A DNA stretch of 64,000 bases from assembly GCF_004000765.1 (NCBI RefSeq), contig NZ_BILW01000005.1, positions 62,001-126,000 of the forward strand, given 5' to 3'. Both the position numbers and the translations under genes were made by a program. This DNA comes from Paenibacillus chondroitinus NBRC 15376 (GTDB lineage: Bacteria > Bacillota > Bacilli > Paenibacillales > NBRC-103111). Shown here piece after piece: positions 1 through 8,310 of this stretch; positions within the stretch are counted from its first letter, which is position 1, and every line of letters starts with the position of its first letter. The notes beneath the pieces were generated by a model that was given only the letters and a program-made list of their open reading frames with translations, did no database searches and was not told the origin of the DNA.

Positions 1-431
1 CAAAGACGGATGATTTGCTGGCCTTCTCGAATGAGCTTTCGAAAGTGCAAGAGGCTATCGAACAGATCAAAGGCCGAATGAGGTATTTGGATCAAAATGT
101 CGCTTATTCCACGATTGAAATTCGGATGTACCAACAAACGGATAAGAAGCCGTTCCTCTCGGATCCGGGCCAACTTAGCTTAAACGACCGGATCCAGAAA
201 GCATGGAACTCTAGCCTAAATGTACTAGTAGCTGTACTGCAAGGGATCCTTGTTTTCCTGGCGGCCGCGTTCCCAATCCTTGTAATTGCACTGTTGATCG
301 GTATTCCGATTTGGGTATACAGGCGCAAAAGAAACAAGCAATTGGCCGCGATGCGAAATCAGCTCAAAGAGCAAAATGCTTCTTTAAACTCACTTGAAGA
401 TGAGAAACAAGGAACAATAGACGCAGAATAG
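1..431 (+). CDS. DUF4349 membrane protein, C-terminal part
   Basis: The frame is open from the window edge (first full codon at position 3), so the true start lies upstream and only about 143 residues are visible. The visible part begins with a charged, heptad-like helix ending in the pattern RYLDQNVAYSTIEI, typical of the DUF4349 family. About 40 residues later a long hydrophobic segment (SLNVLVAVLQGILVFLAAAF and onward) forms a membrane anchor, followed by the basic stop-transfer stretch YRRKRNK and a charged cytoplasmic tail with a second short coiled coil. In this family an extracellular coiled-coil domain is attached to one C-terminal membrane helix; the biochemical role is unknown. A hairpin terminator follows, so it is probably transcribed separately from mraZ. 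Confidence 0.8.
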   Translation, partial: KTDDLLAFSNELSKVQEAIEQIKGRMRYLDQNVAYSTIEIRMYQQTDKKPFLSDPGQLSLNDRIQKAWNSSLNVLVAVLQGILVFLAAAFPILVIALLIGIPIWVYRRKRNKQLAAMRNQLKEQNASLNSLEDEKQGTIDAE

Positions 432-454
432 ACCCAAAAATGAAAATTTTTTCG

Positions 455-481
455 CAAATCCTGCTCAAAAAGCAGGATTTG
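455..481 (+). terminator. Hairpin terminator after the DUF4349 gene
   Basis: A near-perfect 11-bp stem (AAATCCTGCT at 456-465 with AGCAGGATTT at 471-480, extended by C455-G481) encloses a 5-nt loop. The downstream T content is modest (TTGTTGCGTT), so termination may be incomplete. Confidence 0.55.
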
Positions 482-540
482 TTGCGTTATTGGCGAATTA
501 ACATTAAAAAGTGGTGAAAAGTGGTACGAAGTGGAGGGAA
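482..540 (+). promoter_or_regulatory. MraZ boxes and possible promoter of the dcw cluster
   Basis: Three direct repeats start with GTGG at 511, 521 and 531 (GTGGTGAAAA, GTGGTACGAA, GTGGAGGGAA) at an exact 10-bp spacing, one helical turn. MraZ proteins are known to bind tandem GTGG-type repeats upstream of their own gene. A weak sigma-A-like pair (TTGCGT at 482, TAAAAA at 505, 17-bp spacer) lies just upstream, so bound MraZ would sit at and downstream of the start of transcription. The box pattern is clear; the promoter is only a possibility. Confidence 0.65.
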
Positions 541-556
541 AGGGGGACGCCATGCT

Positions 557-994
557 ATGTTCATGGGGGAATATCAACATAGCATAGACGAAAAAGGCCG
601 AATGATCATTCCGGCCAAGTTTCGTGAAGCCCTTGGCGAATCCTTCGTAATCACTCGCGGTCTAGATCAGTGCTTGTTCGTGTATCCTCGCTCCGAGTGG
701 GCCATTCTCGAACAAAAACTGAAGGCATTGCCGCTGATGAAATCAGATGCACGTGCATTCACCCGCTTTTTCTTCTCGGGCGCAACCGAATGCGACCTTG
801 ATAAACAAGGTCGGGCAAATATTCCAGGCAATCTCGTCGACCACGCCAAGCTTGAAAAAGATTGCGTCGTTATCGGTGTTTCCAACCGAGTAGAGATTTG
901 GAGTAAGCAAATTTGGGAAAGCTATGCCAATGAATCGGAACAGTCGTTCAATGAAATAGCGGAGAAACTCGTCGACTTTAATTTTGATTTATAG
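557..994 (+). CDS. mraZ: Transcriptional regulator MraZ
   Basis: A 145-residue protein, close to the usual 143. It contains the two swapped-hairpin (AbrB/SpoVT fold) repeats that define MraZ, each with a DxxGR motif: DEKGRMIIP from residue 11 and DKQGRANIP from residue 82. MraZ is a ring-forming DNA-binding protein that controls the dcw cluster it heads. The ATG at 557 is chosen because it gives the family-typical start [11 protein letters not shown] and has a purine-rich AAAGGGGG upstream; a GTG at 521 lies inside the operator repeats and is unlikely. The three GTGG repeats at 511-540 are the probable autoregulatory site. Confidence 0.95.
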   Translation: MFMGEYQHSIDEKGRMIIPAKFREALGESFVITRGLDQCLFVYPRSEWAILEQKLKALPLMKSDARAFTRFFFSGATECDLDKQGRANIPGNLVDHAKLEKDCVVIGVSNRVEIWSKQIWESYANESEQSFNEIAEKLVDFNFDL

Positions 995-1008
995 ATGCTT
1001 GAAAGATT

Positions 1009-1051
1009 ACGCTTACGAAGACAGTTTTGCCAAGGCAAAACTTTTAGGAGG
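1009..1051 (+). repeat. Hairpin/Shine-Dalgarno repeat, rsmH copy
   Basis: Single copy of the repeat family also found before sigE, lspA, pyrR and carB. It has the box GCTTACGAAG at 1011, a hairpin of AGTTTTGC (1023-1030), loop CAAG and GCAAAACT (1035-1042), then 3 nt and the Shine-Dalgarno AGGAGG (1046-1051). The rsmH start is 49 nt after the first base of GCTTACGA. Confidence 0.85.
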
Positions 1052-1059
1052 ACACCAAG

Positions 1060-2010
1060 TTGTTTCATCATGTGACGGTACTAAAAGAAGAATCAGTTGA
1101 AGGTTTACATATAAAGCCTGATGGCGTATACGTGGATTGTACGATGGGAGGCGCGGGGCATAGTTCCCTCATAGCTTCTAAATTAGGTCCTAATGGGTTA
1201 CTGATTGCCCTTGACCAGGACGATGTTGCTCTAGCTAACGCTCAAACCGTGCTCGCTCCTTACCTGGATCGTGTGAAAATCGTGAAAAGCAACTTCAGGG
1301 ATTTGGAGCAGGTGCTCATGAATGAGCCAAGAGCACTACGGGATGGGAAACCGCAAGTTGATGGGATTCTTTTCGATCTTGGCGTATCTTCTCCGCAGCT
1401 GGATGATGGCGAGAGAGGTTTCTCCTATCATCAAGATGCAGAGCTTGATATGAGAATGGATCGTACGACGGAACTAACCGCCAAAACGATCGTCAATGAA
1501 TGGGCTCCTGAGCGAATTGCAAAGATTTTGTTTGAATACGGGGAAGAGAAATTTTCACGGCGTATTGCAGGCGTCATAGCCGAAGCTCGTACCAAAGGGC
1601 CTATTGAAACCACAGGTGAGCTTGTTGAGCTGATTAAGGAAGGAATTCCTGCAGCCGCAAGAAGAACAGGCGGCCACCCGGCTAAGCGAAGTTTTCAAGC
1701 GCTGCGCATTGCGGTAAATGATGAGTTGGGCGCTTTTGAAGAAGCGTTGGAGCAATCTGTGAGATGTTTGGCTCCGGAGGGCAGAGTAGCGGTGATCACG
1801 TTCCATTCTTTGGAGGATCGCATCTGCAAGCAATTTTTCGTTAAAAATGTGGAGAAATGTACGTGCCCTCCGGCGTTTCCGATGTGTGTTTGCGATAAAT
1901 CCGGTGATCTTAAATTAGTAACACGCAAACCGATCATACCTAGTGAGCATGAACTTGAGGTGAACCAAAGAGCAAGATCCGCCAAATTACGTATTGCCGA
2001 AAAGCTTTGA
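1060..2010 (+). CDS. rsmH: 16S rRNA (cytosine(1402)-N(4))-methyltransferase
   Basis: RsmH (MraW) uses S-adenosylmethionine to methylate N4 of C1402 in the decoding centre of 16S rRNA. The 316-residue length is standard. The SAM-binding loop GGAGHS is at residues 30-35, followed by ALDQDD, and the family signatures [30 protein letters not shown] and [10 protein letters not shown] are present. Translation starts at a TTG 8 nt after AGGAGG; that Shine-Dalgarno is the 3' end of a hairpin repeat that fills the gap after mraZ. The stop overlaps the region just before ftsL, so both are cotranscribed. Confidence 0.96.
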   Translation: MFHHVTVLKEESVEGLHIKPDGVYVDCTMGGAGHSSLIASKLGPNGLLIALDQDDVALANAQTVLAPYLDRVKIVKSNFRDLEQVLMNEPRALRDGKPQVDGILFDLGVSSPQLDDGERGFSYHQDAELDMRMDRTTELTAKTIVNEWAPERIAKILFEYGEEKFSRRIAGVIAEARTKGPIETTGELVELIKEGIPAAARRTGGHPAKRSFQALRIAVNDELGAFEEALEQSVRCLAPEGRVAVITFHSLEDRICKQFFVKNVEKCTCPPAFPMCVCDKSGDLKLVTRKPIIPSEHELEVNQRARSAKLRIAEKL

Positions 2011-2030
2011 CACAAAAGGAGGAAGTTGAT

Positions 2031-2465
2031 ATGCCATCTTACATCCAGGGGAATTTAGCTCTTGACCGGAAACGGACTGTTCCAGCAGCTAAGGTTAAGA
2101 TTAAAGAGACAACGAAAGTTGTTTACCGCAATAAATCGCTGCCGACCCAAGAAAAAATGCTGTATCTGTTCACGGTTCTCCTCTGTGTCCTTGTTGCAGG
2201 CGTGATCATTTGGCGGTACGCGTCCATCTATCAAATGAATGCAAGCATATTGAAAATGCAAGGAGAAATTCGCGAGATTCAAGCTCAGAACAGCGCTTTG
2301 AAGCAGGAAGTAGAGAAACTGCAAAGTCCTGATCGTCTCAAAGAGGAAGCTGTCCGCCTCGGGTTTAATTTAGATGATGACAAAAAGGTAAGTTTAGTGA
2401 CTCCGGCCAAACCGAAAACTACCACGAGCAGCAGTAAAAATACTAAAGCTGCTTCTAAACCGTAA
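2031..2465 (+). CDS. ftsL: Cell division protein FtsL
   Basis: A 144-residue bitopic membrane protein. A basic cytoplasmic segment (about residues 1-45) precedes one membrane helix (about 46-66, MLYLFTVLLCVLVAGVIIW), then an extracellular coiled coil (about 70-105, with MNASILKMQGEIREIQAQNS) and a T/S/K/P-rich low-complexity tail. FtsL pairs with DivIC and DivIB in the divisome and supports PBP2B. Identification rests on topology and its position between rsmH and pbpB, because FtsL sequence is poorly conserved. The ATG at 2031 has AAGGAGG 8 nt upstream; an in-frame ATG at 2007 overlaps rsmH and lacks a good ribosome site. Confidence 0.9.
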   Translation: MPSYIQGNLALDRKRTVPAAKVKIKETTKVVYRNKSLPTQEKMLYLFTVLLCVLVAGVIIWRYASIYQMNASILKMQGEIREIQAQNSALKQEVEKLQSPDRLKEEAVRLGFNLDDDKKVSLVTPAKPKTTTSSSKNTKAASKP

Positions 2466-2480
2466 CGGGCAGGTATCGAT

Positions 2481-4688
2481 ATGACAAAAAAAATTAAGCT
2501 GCGTTCTTTACTCATTGGAGGGTTTTTCACCCTTCTTTTTGTTGTCCTTATTGCTAAAGTCTATTGGATTCAAGTGGTAGATGCCTCTTGGTTGCTAGAA
2601 CAAGCGGAAGAAAAATGGGAGACGGACAAAATTATCGCGCCTGTTCGCGGAGCTATTCTTGATCGGAATAATAAAGTGCTTGCTGAAGAAGGAACCGCCT
2701 ACACCGTTACGCTGAATCCCAAAATGATTGATAGTCTGCATGCGGCGGATGATATCGCCAGAGGGTTAGCGGATATTTTGAAAGAATCCGATGTGTCTAA
2801 AGCAACGCTTGAAAACAAAATCCGCGAACTTGCCACAAGGAAGAAGCCGGACGGCAGTGATTTCGCGGTCAATGTCGAAATTCGCAATGAAGGCTGGAAG
2901 ATTGACAAAGAGAAAGCGGATCAAGTTCGTGACTTCATTACAACTATGCAAACGCGATTGAATAAATCGGCCAAAACGAACATCGGAATCGGGATCATCG
3001 AAGAAAAGAAACGGTATTATCCAGGGGAAACGTTAGCTGCGCATATTCTTGGATATACGAACAAAGAAGGTAAAGCTTCACTTGGCTTAGAGTTGAAGCT
3101 GGACGACACGCTGAAAGGCGTTCCTGGCATGCTGAGCTATGAAAAAGACGGCAAAGGTGTGGAACTTCCGGATGCCAAAGTTGATTTTAAACCGGCGGAA
3201 GACGGCAACAATGTGCGGCTCACCATCGATAAGAACATTCAGTTCTATTTGGAAAGCGCGTTGGCCAAAGTAAATGATAAATGGCATCCCAAAAGCTTGA
3301 CGGCTATTGCAGTTGATCCGCAAACCATGGAAATTTTGGGTATGGCGAACACACCGACCTTTAATCCGAATACGTACTGGAATATTAAAGATCAAAGTGA
3401 TTTTAAAAATAATGCGGTAGCTTCCCGTTATGAGCCTGGCTCGACATTCAAGATTGTCACTTTAGCAGGTACGGTAGAAGAAGGGTTATTTAATCCAAAT
3501 GAGATGTACCAGTCAGGTATGATTCGTGTGCAGGATAGAGAGCTGCATGACCACAACCGTGTAGGTTGGGGCAAAATTTCGTATCTGGATGGTCTTAAGC
3601 GTTCAAGTAACGTAGCTTTCGTCAAATTAGGAATCGAGAAGCTTACACAACCTAAACTCAAGAGTTACATAGAGAAATTTGGATTTAACGAAAAAACGAA
3701 CATCGATATGCCTAATGAAGTATCCGGACTCATCGACATGAAATATCCATCGGAGTATGCAACGGCAACGTATGGGCAAGGGAAAGTCGTTGTGACGGCC
3801 ATTCAGCAAACGGCCGCTTATGCAGCTATGGCGAACGGCGGTAAATTAATGTGGCCCCACATTGTGAAGGACATCATAGACCCCAAAACAGGAAAAACCA
3901 TTCAATCCTTCGCGCCGCAAGTCGTGCGTCAAGTCGTGAGTGAGAAGACGGCAGCTACGGTTAGCGGCTACTTGGAACAAGTCGTCTCCGATCAAGATAT
4001 CGGAACAGGGAAGCTGGCCTACATGGAAGGGTACCGCGTAGCCGGCAAAACAGGTACGGCAAACTTGGTACTTCCTGGAGAAAAAACGTACTCAACCAAT
4101 ACCTGGGTTATCTCTTTTATCGGATATGCACCTGTTGAAGATCCAAAAATCCTCGTCACGTTGATCGCAGATCAGCCTGATCTTGGCGGCAATTACCATT
4201 TGGGCGGACAAGTTTTAGCGCCTGCTTTTAAAGATATTGTTGGGGAATCCCTGCAATATATGGGGGTTAAATCAAGCAAGCAAACACAAATGGTTGCCAA
4301 AGAAGCGAACAAATTAAAAGTGCCTAATTTCATGGAAATGACATCGGCCAATGCGAAAGCAGCGGCGAAGGAGAGCAATTTACCATTGGAAGTTTTCGGC
4401 AAGGGAGATCAAGTTGTCGATCAATTCCCCAAACCGGGAACTGAAATCTTATCCACGCAACGAATATATGTGGCCATGCAGAACGTTAGTGAAATGCCCC
4501 TGCCAAACCTAGTGGGTCGATCCTTGCGCGATGCTGTAGAAGCTTGCTCCTTCTTCAAAGTGGATTGCCAAACTTCTGGCGAGGGTTATGTCTCGGAGCA
4601 AACGAGTGCAGGTGAGGGTGAAGGGCGCAGCGCAACACTGACGTTGAAACCATTAAGCGATAAACCGGCGGTAGCAGGTACAAAGTAG
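2481..4688 (+). CDS. pbpB: Penicillin-binding protein 2B (septal transpeptidase)
   Basis: Class B PBP of 735 residues that crosslinks septal peptidoglycan. Order: short cytoplasmic end, membrane helix (about 10-32), dimerisation region starting PVRGAILDRN, then the transpeptidase domain with all three catalytic motifs, STFK at 321-324, SSN at 375-377 and KTGT at 523-526. Two PASTA domains close the protein (from VPNFMEMTSANAKAAA and from MPLPNLVGRSLRDAV). PASTA-bearing PBP2B next to ftsL is the standard Bacillus-type arrangement. The start codon has only a weak GGGCAGG upstream and lies 15 nt after ftsL, suggesting coupling. A short hairpin (4687-4705) overlaps the stop codon. Confidence 0.95.
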   Translation: MTKKIKLRSLLIGGFFTLLFVVLIAKVYWIQVVDASWLLEQAEEKWETDKIIAPVRGAILDRNNKVLAEEGTAYTVTLNPKMIDSLHAADDIARGLADILKESDVSKATLENKIRELATRKKPDGSDFAVNVEIRNEGWKIDKEKADQVRDFITTMQTRLNKSAKTNIGIGIIEEKKRYYPGETLAAHILGYTNKEGKASLGLELKLDDTLKGVPGMLSYEKDGKGVELPDAKVDFKPAEDGNNVRLTIDKNIQFYLESALAKVNDKWHPKSLTAIAVDPQTMEILGMANTPTFNPNTYWNIKDQSDFKNNAVASRYEPGSTFKIVTLAGTVEEGLFNPNEMYQSGMIRVQDRELHDHNRVGWGKISYLDGLKRSSNVAFVKLGIEKLTQPKLKSYIEKFGFNEKTNIDMPNEVSGLIDMKYPSEYATATYGQGKVVVTAIQQTAAYAAMANGGKLMWPHIVKDIIDPKTGKTIQSFAPQVVRQVVSEKTAATVSGYLEQVVSDQDIGTGKLAYMEGYRVAGKTGTANLVLPGEKTYSTNTWVISFIGYAPVEDPKILVTLIADQPDLGGNYHLGGQVLAPAFKDIVGESLQYMGVKSSKQTQMVAKEANKLKVPNFMEMTSANAKAAAKESNLPLEVFGKGDQVVDQFPKPGTEILSTQRIYVAMQNVSEMPLPNLVGRSLRDAVEACSFFKVDCQTSGEGYVSEQTSAGEGEGRSATLTLKPLSDKPAVAGTK

Positions 4689-4782
4689 CCTGAAAGTGGC
4701 AGGCTTGTTCTAACCCCTGTTTGTCCCGAATAGTCATGTTAGGAATGAGACTGACTTATTTGGGAAGGGAGATTGAACGTTC

Positions 4783-6711
4783 ATGCGTGCTTCTAACGTT
4801 ACTGTTCGCCGCAGATTGTTTACTGCGCTCATCATTGGCACGATTATTTTCACTGCACTTATTCTCCGCTTGGCTTACGTCCAGCTATGGATTGGACAAG
4901 ACTTGGCGAATAAAGCGGAGGATAGCTGGAGGAGACAGATTGAATTTGCGCCGAAACGAGGAGAGATTCAGGATCGCAACGGGATCACTTTGACTTATAG
5001 CATGAGCACGCCGACGATCGTGGCGATACCGGTTCAAATTCAAGATCCTCAGAGTACGGCAGCCAAACTGGCGGAAGTGCTTCAAGGAAATGCGGATGAT
5101 ATCTATAAGCAAATTACGAAAAAAACGTCCCAAGTCGACATCAAGCCGTCCGGACGGAAAATAACGATTGAGAAAGCGCAGGAAGTCCGCAATCTGCACC
5201 TTCCCGGGGTAGTAGTCGCCGAAGATAATAAACGATATTACCCATTTGGCAGCTTGGCAGCACACATCCTGGGCTTTGCAGGCATAGATAAAGGTCTTAC
5301 AGGGATTGAAGCAAAATACGATAAGGAATTGACGGGCATCCCCGGCAACATTTCGTATATGACAGATGCAGCAGGCAGGCCTCTGGCAGGGACGACGGAT
5401 AAGTATACAAGCCCGAAAGACGGGCTCAACGTAAAACTGACCATCGATAATCATCTGCAGTCCGTGATGGAAAGAGAATTGGACCAAGCCATGGTTCAAT
5501 ATCAAGCGCAAAATGTCGTCGCCATTATGATGGATCCGAATAATGGTGAAATATTGGCCATGGGCAGCAGACCGACCTATGAGCCGGGCAATTATAAGAA
5601 TTTTCCAGCAGAAACGTATAACAGGAACTTGCCGATTTGGAAAACATACGAGCCAGGTTCGACGTTTAAAATCATTACGCTTGCAGCAGCTTTGGAAGAA
5701 AAGAAAGTGGATCTCAAGAATGAACCTTTCTATGATCCTGGTTTTATTGAAGTTGGAGGAGCTAGACTGCGCTGTTGGAAACGTGGCGGCCATGGCAGTG
5801 AAACGATGCTCCAAGTTGTACAAAACTCTTGCAACCCGGGTTTTGTCGTCATGGGGCAGCGGCTGGGCAAAGAGAAGTTGTTTGACTATATTTCCAAATT
5901 TGGCTTTGGGAAAAAGACAGGCATCGACCTCGGCGGAGAAGAGAACGGGATTATGTTCAAACCTTCCCAGGTAGGGCCCGTGGAACTTGCAACGACCGCT
6001 TTCGGTCAAGGGGTTTCCGTAACGCCGATTCAACAAATTACAGCAGTATCTGCGGCAATCAATGGCGGAAAGCTGTTTAAACCTTATGTGGCCAAATCGT
6101 TCTCGAACCCGGACACAGGTGAAGTTGTTGATGTCGTAGAGCCGGAGCTTGTGCGCAATGTTATTTCCGAGGGAACCTCGAAACAGGTCCGGGAAGCGCT
6201 CGAAAGCGTAGTAGCTCTAGGTACAGGGCGCAATGCCTTCATCGACGGCTACCGGGTCGGAGGGAAAACGGGAACTGCGCAAAAGGTTATCAACGGCCGC
6301 TATTCACCCGATGAGCATATCGTGTCCTTTATCGGTTTTGCCCCGGCGGATAACCCGAAAATTGTGATTTATGCGGCGGTGGATGACCCCAAAGGGATTC
6401 AATTTGGCGGCTTGATCGCAGCGCCTTTAGTGAAGAACATGATGGCTGACGCTTTGCGCTATATGAAGGTTGAGCCGAATAAGCAGCAGCTCGATAAAGA
6501 GTACCGATATGGGGAAACGCCGGTTGTTGAGGTGCCGGACTTGGTTGGAGCGTCAGTTGATGATATATTAGAAGATCTGAACATGAATTTTAAGCTGGCG
6601 AAGTCCGGCAATGGCAAATATGTGATCAGCCAAGCGCCAAAAGCAGGCACAAGGGTCGATCAAGGTTCAACGATTCGTATTTTTTTATCGAACAATGAGC
6701 CGCCACAATAA
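4783..6711 (+). CDS. spoVD: Stage V sporulation protein D, transpeptidase
   Basis: A second class B PBP of 642 residues. It has an N-terminal membrane helix (about 14-35), the PBP dimer domain, catalytic STFK at 293-296, SCN at 349-351 and KTGT at 495-498, and a single C-terminal PASTA domain (VPDLVGASVDDILEDLN). SpoVD makes spore cortex peptidoglycan with the SEDS protein SpoVE, encoded further down. Paralogy with pbpB, one PASTA domain rather than two, and position distinguish it. The start has AAGGGAG about 13 nt upstream. The 94-nt gap before it could hold a sporulation promoter, but I saw no convincing sigma-E site. Confidence 0.93.
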   Translation: MRASNVTVRRRLFTALIIGTIIFTALILRLAYVQLWIGQDLANKAEDSWRRQIEFAPKRGEIQDRNGITLTYSMSTPTIVAIPVQIQDPQSTAAKLAEVLQGNADDIYKQITKKTSQVDIKPSGRKITIEKAQEVRNLHLPGVVVAEDNKRYYPFGSLAAHILGFAGIDKGLTGIEAKYDKELTGIPGNISYMTDAAGRPLAGTTDKYTSPKDGLNVKLTIDNHLQSVMERELDQAMVQYQAQNVVAIMMDPNNGEILAMGSRPTYEPGNYKNFPAETYNRNLPIWKTYEPGSTFKIITLAAALEEKKVDLKNEPFYDPGFIEVGGARLRCWKRGGHGSETMLQVVQNSCNPGFVVMGQRLGKEKLFDYISKFGFGKKTGIDLGGEENGIMFKPSQVGPVELATTAFGQGVSVTPIQQITAVSAAINGGKLFKPYVAKSFSNPDTGEVVDVVEPELVRNVISEGTSKQVREALESVVALGTGRNAFIDGYRVGGKTGTAQKVINGRYSPDEHIVSFIGFAPADNPKIVIYAAVDDPKGIQFGGLIAAPLVKNMMADALRYMKVEPNKQQLDKEYRYGETPVVEVPDLVGASVDDILEDLNMNFKLAKSGNGKYVISQAPKAGTRVDQGSTIRIFLSNNEPPQ

Positions 6712-6822
6712 AGAGTTAGCTTCCGATTCAAAAAAAGATTTGCAAGTAAGACATGTTTAGCTTTTCCATATGCATAAAATTGTCCATAATAGATAGGAAA
6801 AATGTTAAGGAGAGGGTTGCTC

Positions 6823-8310
6823 ATGAAACTGCAGGAGCTTGCTTCCGCACTGCTCATTACCCACATACATGGAAATGCGAATACGGAAATTACGGGGATT
6901 GAAGCAGACTCTCGTAAAATTAAACCAGGCGATATATTTTTGTGCATCCCAGGACTGACGGTTGACGGCCATGATTACGCCCCAAAAGCGATTGCGCTTG
7001 GGGCTTCTGCGCTTGTTACCGAAAGAGTGCTGGATTTGCCGGTTCCACAGCTGGTGGTGAAAGATGCCAGATACGCGATGGCCGCATTGTCTGCTCATTT
7101 CTACGGATATCCGAGTAAGGAATTAAAGTTAATCGGAATTACAGGAACCAACGGCAAAACAACATCGACCTACTTGCTGGAAAAAATATTGCGCGATCAA
7201 GGCTTTACCACGGGTCTGATGGGCACGATTCAAATGAAAATCGGTGATACGTACACCGAGATGGAGCGGACAACGCAAGAGTCCGTTGATCTGCAGCGCA
7301 GTTTCCGCAGCATGTGCGAGGCAGGAACAGATTACTGCATTATGGAAGTTTCAAGCCATGCTTTGGAGATGGGCCGTGTGAAGGGGATTCACTTCCGCTC
7401 CGGTATTTTCACGAACCTGTCCCAGGATCATTTGGATTATCACAAAACCATGGAAGCTTATGCAGCGGCAAAAGGGCTTTTGTTCTCCAGGCTGGGCAAT
7501 GGTTTTTCAGGCAATCCCGAAGATCGTCAGTATGCGATTTTGAATGCGGATGATGCGGCATCTGAAACGTTCAACAGGCTTACTGCCGCACAAGTAATTA
7601 CATACGGAATAGAGCAGCCATGTGATGTTCGAGCAACGGACATTCGGATGACCGCAAAAGGCACAGCATTCAAGTTAGTCTCTTTTGCCGGAGAAGCGTT
7701 CTTCGAAATGAAATTGGTAGGAAAATTCAATGTATATAACGCCTTAGGCTCAATCGCAGCCGCATTGGCGGAAGGTATTCCGTTAGAGACAATTCGAAAT
7801 AGCTTGGAAAATATTGCTGTCGTTGATGGACGGATGGAGGTCGTGGATGAGGGCCAGGATTATCTGGTTCTGGTTGACTACGCCCATACGCCGGATGGAC
7901 TTGAGAATGCACTTTCTACGGTCCGTGAATTTGCCGAGGGCAAAGTCATTACCGTATTTGGTTGTGGAGGAGATCGCGACAGAACGAAGCGCCCCTTGAT
8001 GGGTAAGGTAACAGCGGCCTATAGCGATTATTTATATGTGACTTCCGACAATCCTCGCACCGAGAACCCGGATGCGATCCTTCAAGACATTGTTCCTGGT
8101 CTGAAGGAGGTCAATTATCCCGAAAATAACTATGAATTGATTCCAGATCGTAAAAAAGCGATACAAAAGGCTATTGATGGGGCAGGCCCCAAAGATGTAA
8201 TATTGATAGCGGGAAAAGGCCACGAAACGTATCAGGACATCATGGGGGTTAAGCATGATTTCGATGATCGTTTGGTGGCTAAGGCTGCGATAAAGGGGAG
8301 AAAGCGATGA
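6823..8310 (+). CDS. murE: UDP-MurNAc-tripeptide synthetase (meso-DAP-adding)
   Basis: MurE adds the third amino acid of the stem peptide to UDP-MurNAc-L-Ala-D-Glu in the cytoplasm. The 495-residue protein has the ATP loop GTNGKT at 108-113 and the DNPR motif at 409-412, which marks enzymes adding meso-diaminopimelate rather than lysine. This fits the dap genes at 33.5-36.5 kb. The ATG at 6823 follows AAGGAGA by 9 nt; an upstream ATG at 6802 overlaps that site. The 111-nt gap after spoVD contains a weak promoter candidate (TTTTCC-17-CATAAT before 6793), so vegetative murE expression may not depend on spoVD transcription. Confidence 0.95.
   Translation: MKLQELASALLITHIHGNANTEITGIEADSRKIKPGDIFLCIPGLTVDGHDYAPKAIALGASALVTERVLDLPVPQLVVKDARYAMAALSAHFYGYPSKELKLIGITGTNGKTTSTYLLEKILRDQGFTTGLMGTIQMKIGDTYTEMERTTQESVDLQRSFRSMCEAGTDYCIMEVSSHALEMGRVKGIHFRSGIFTNLSQDHLDYHKTMEAYAAAKGLLFSRLGNGFSGNPEDRQYAILNADDAASETFNRLTAAQVITYGIEQPCDVRATDIRMTAKGTAFKLVSFAGEAFFEMKLVGKFNVYNALGSIAAALAEGIPLETIRNSLENIAVVDGRMEVVDEGQDYLVLVDYAHTPDGLENALSTVREFAEGKVITVFGCGGDRDRTKRPLMGKVTAAYSDYLYVTSDNPRTENPDAILQDIVPGLKEVNYPENNYELIPDRKKAIQKAIDGAGPKDVILIAGKGHETYQDIMGVKHDFDDRLVAKAAIKGRKR

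Noticed and set aside
4449..4457. DnaA-like box TTATCCACG inside pbpB
   Set aside because: Single one-mismatch 9-mer in a coding region, compatible with chance.
4885..6036. Long open frame (383 codons) on the minus strand within spoVD
   Set aside because: It is antisense to a conserved PBP with all catalytic motifs; the translation has no recognisable domain.
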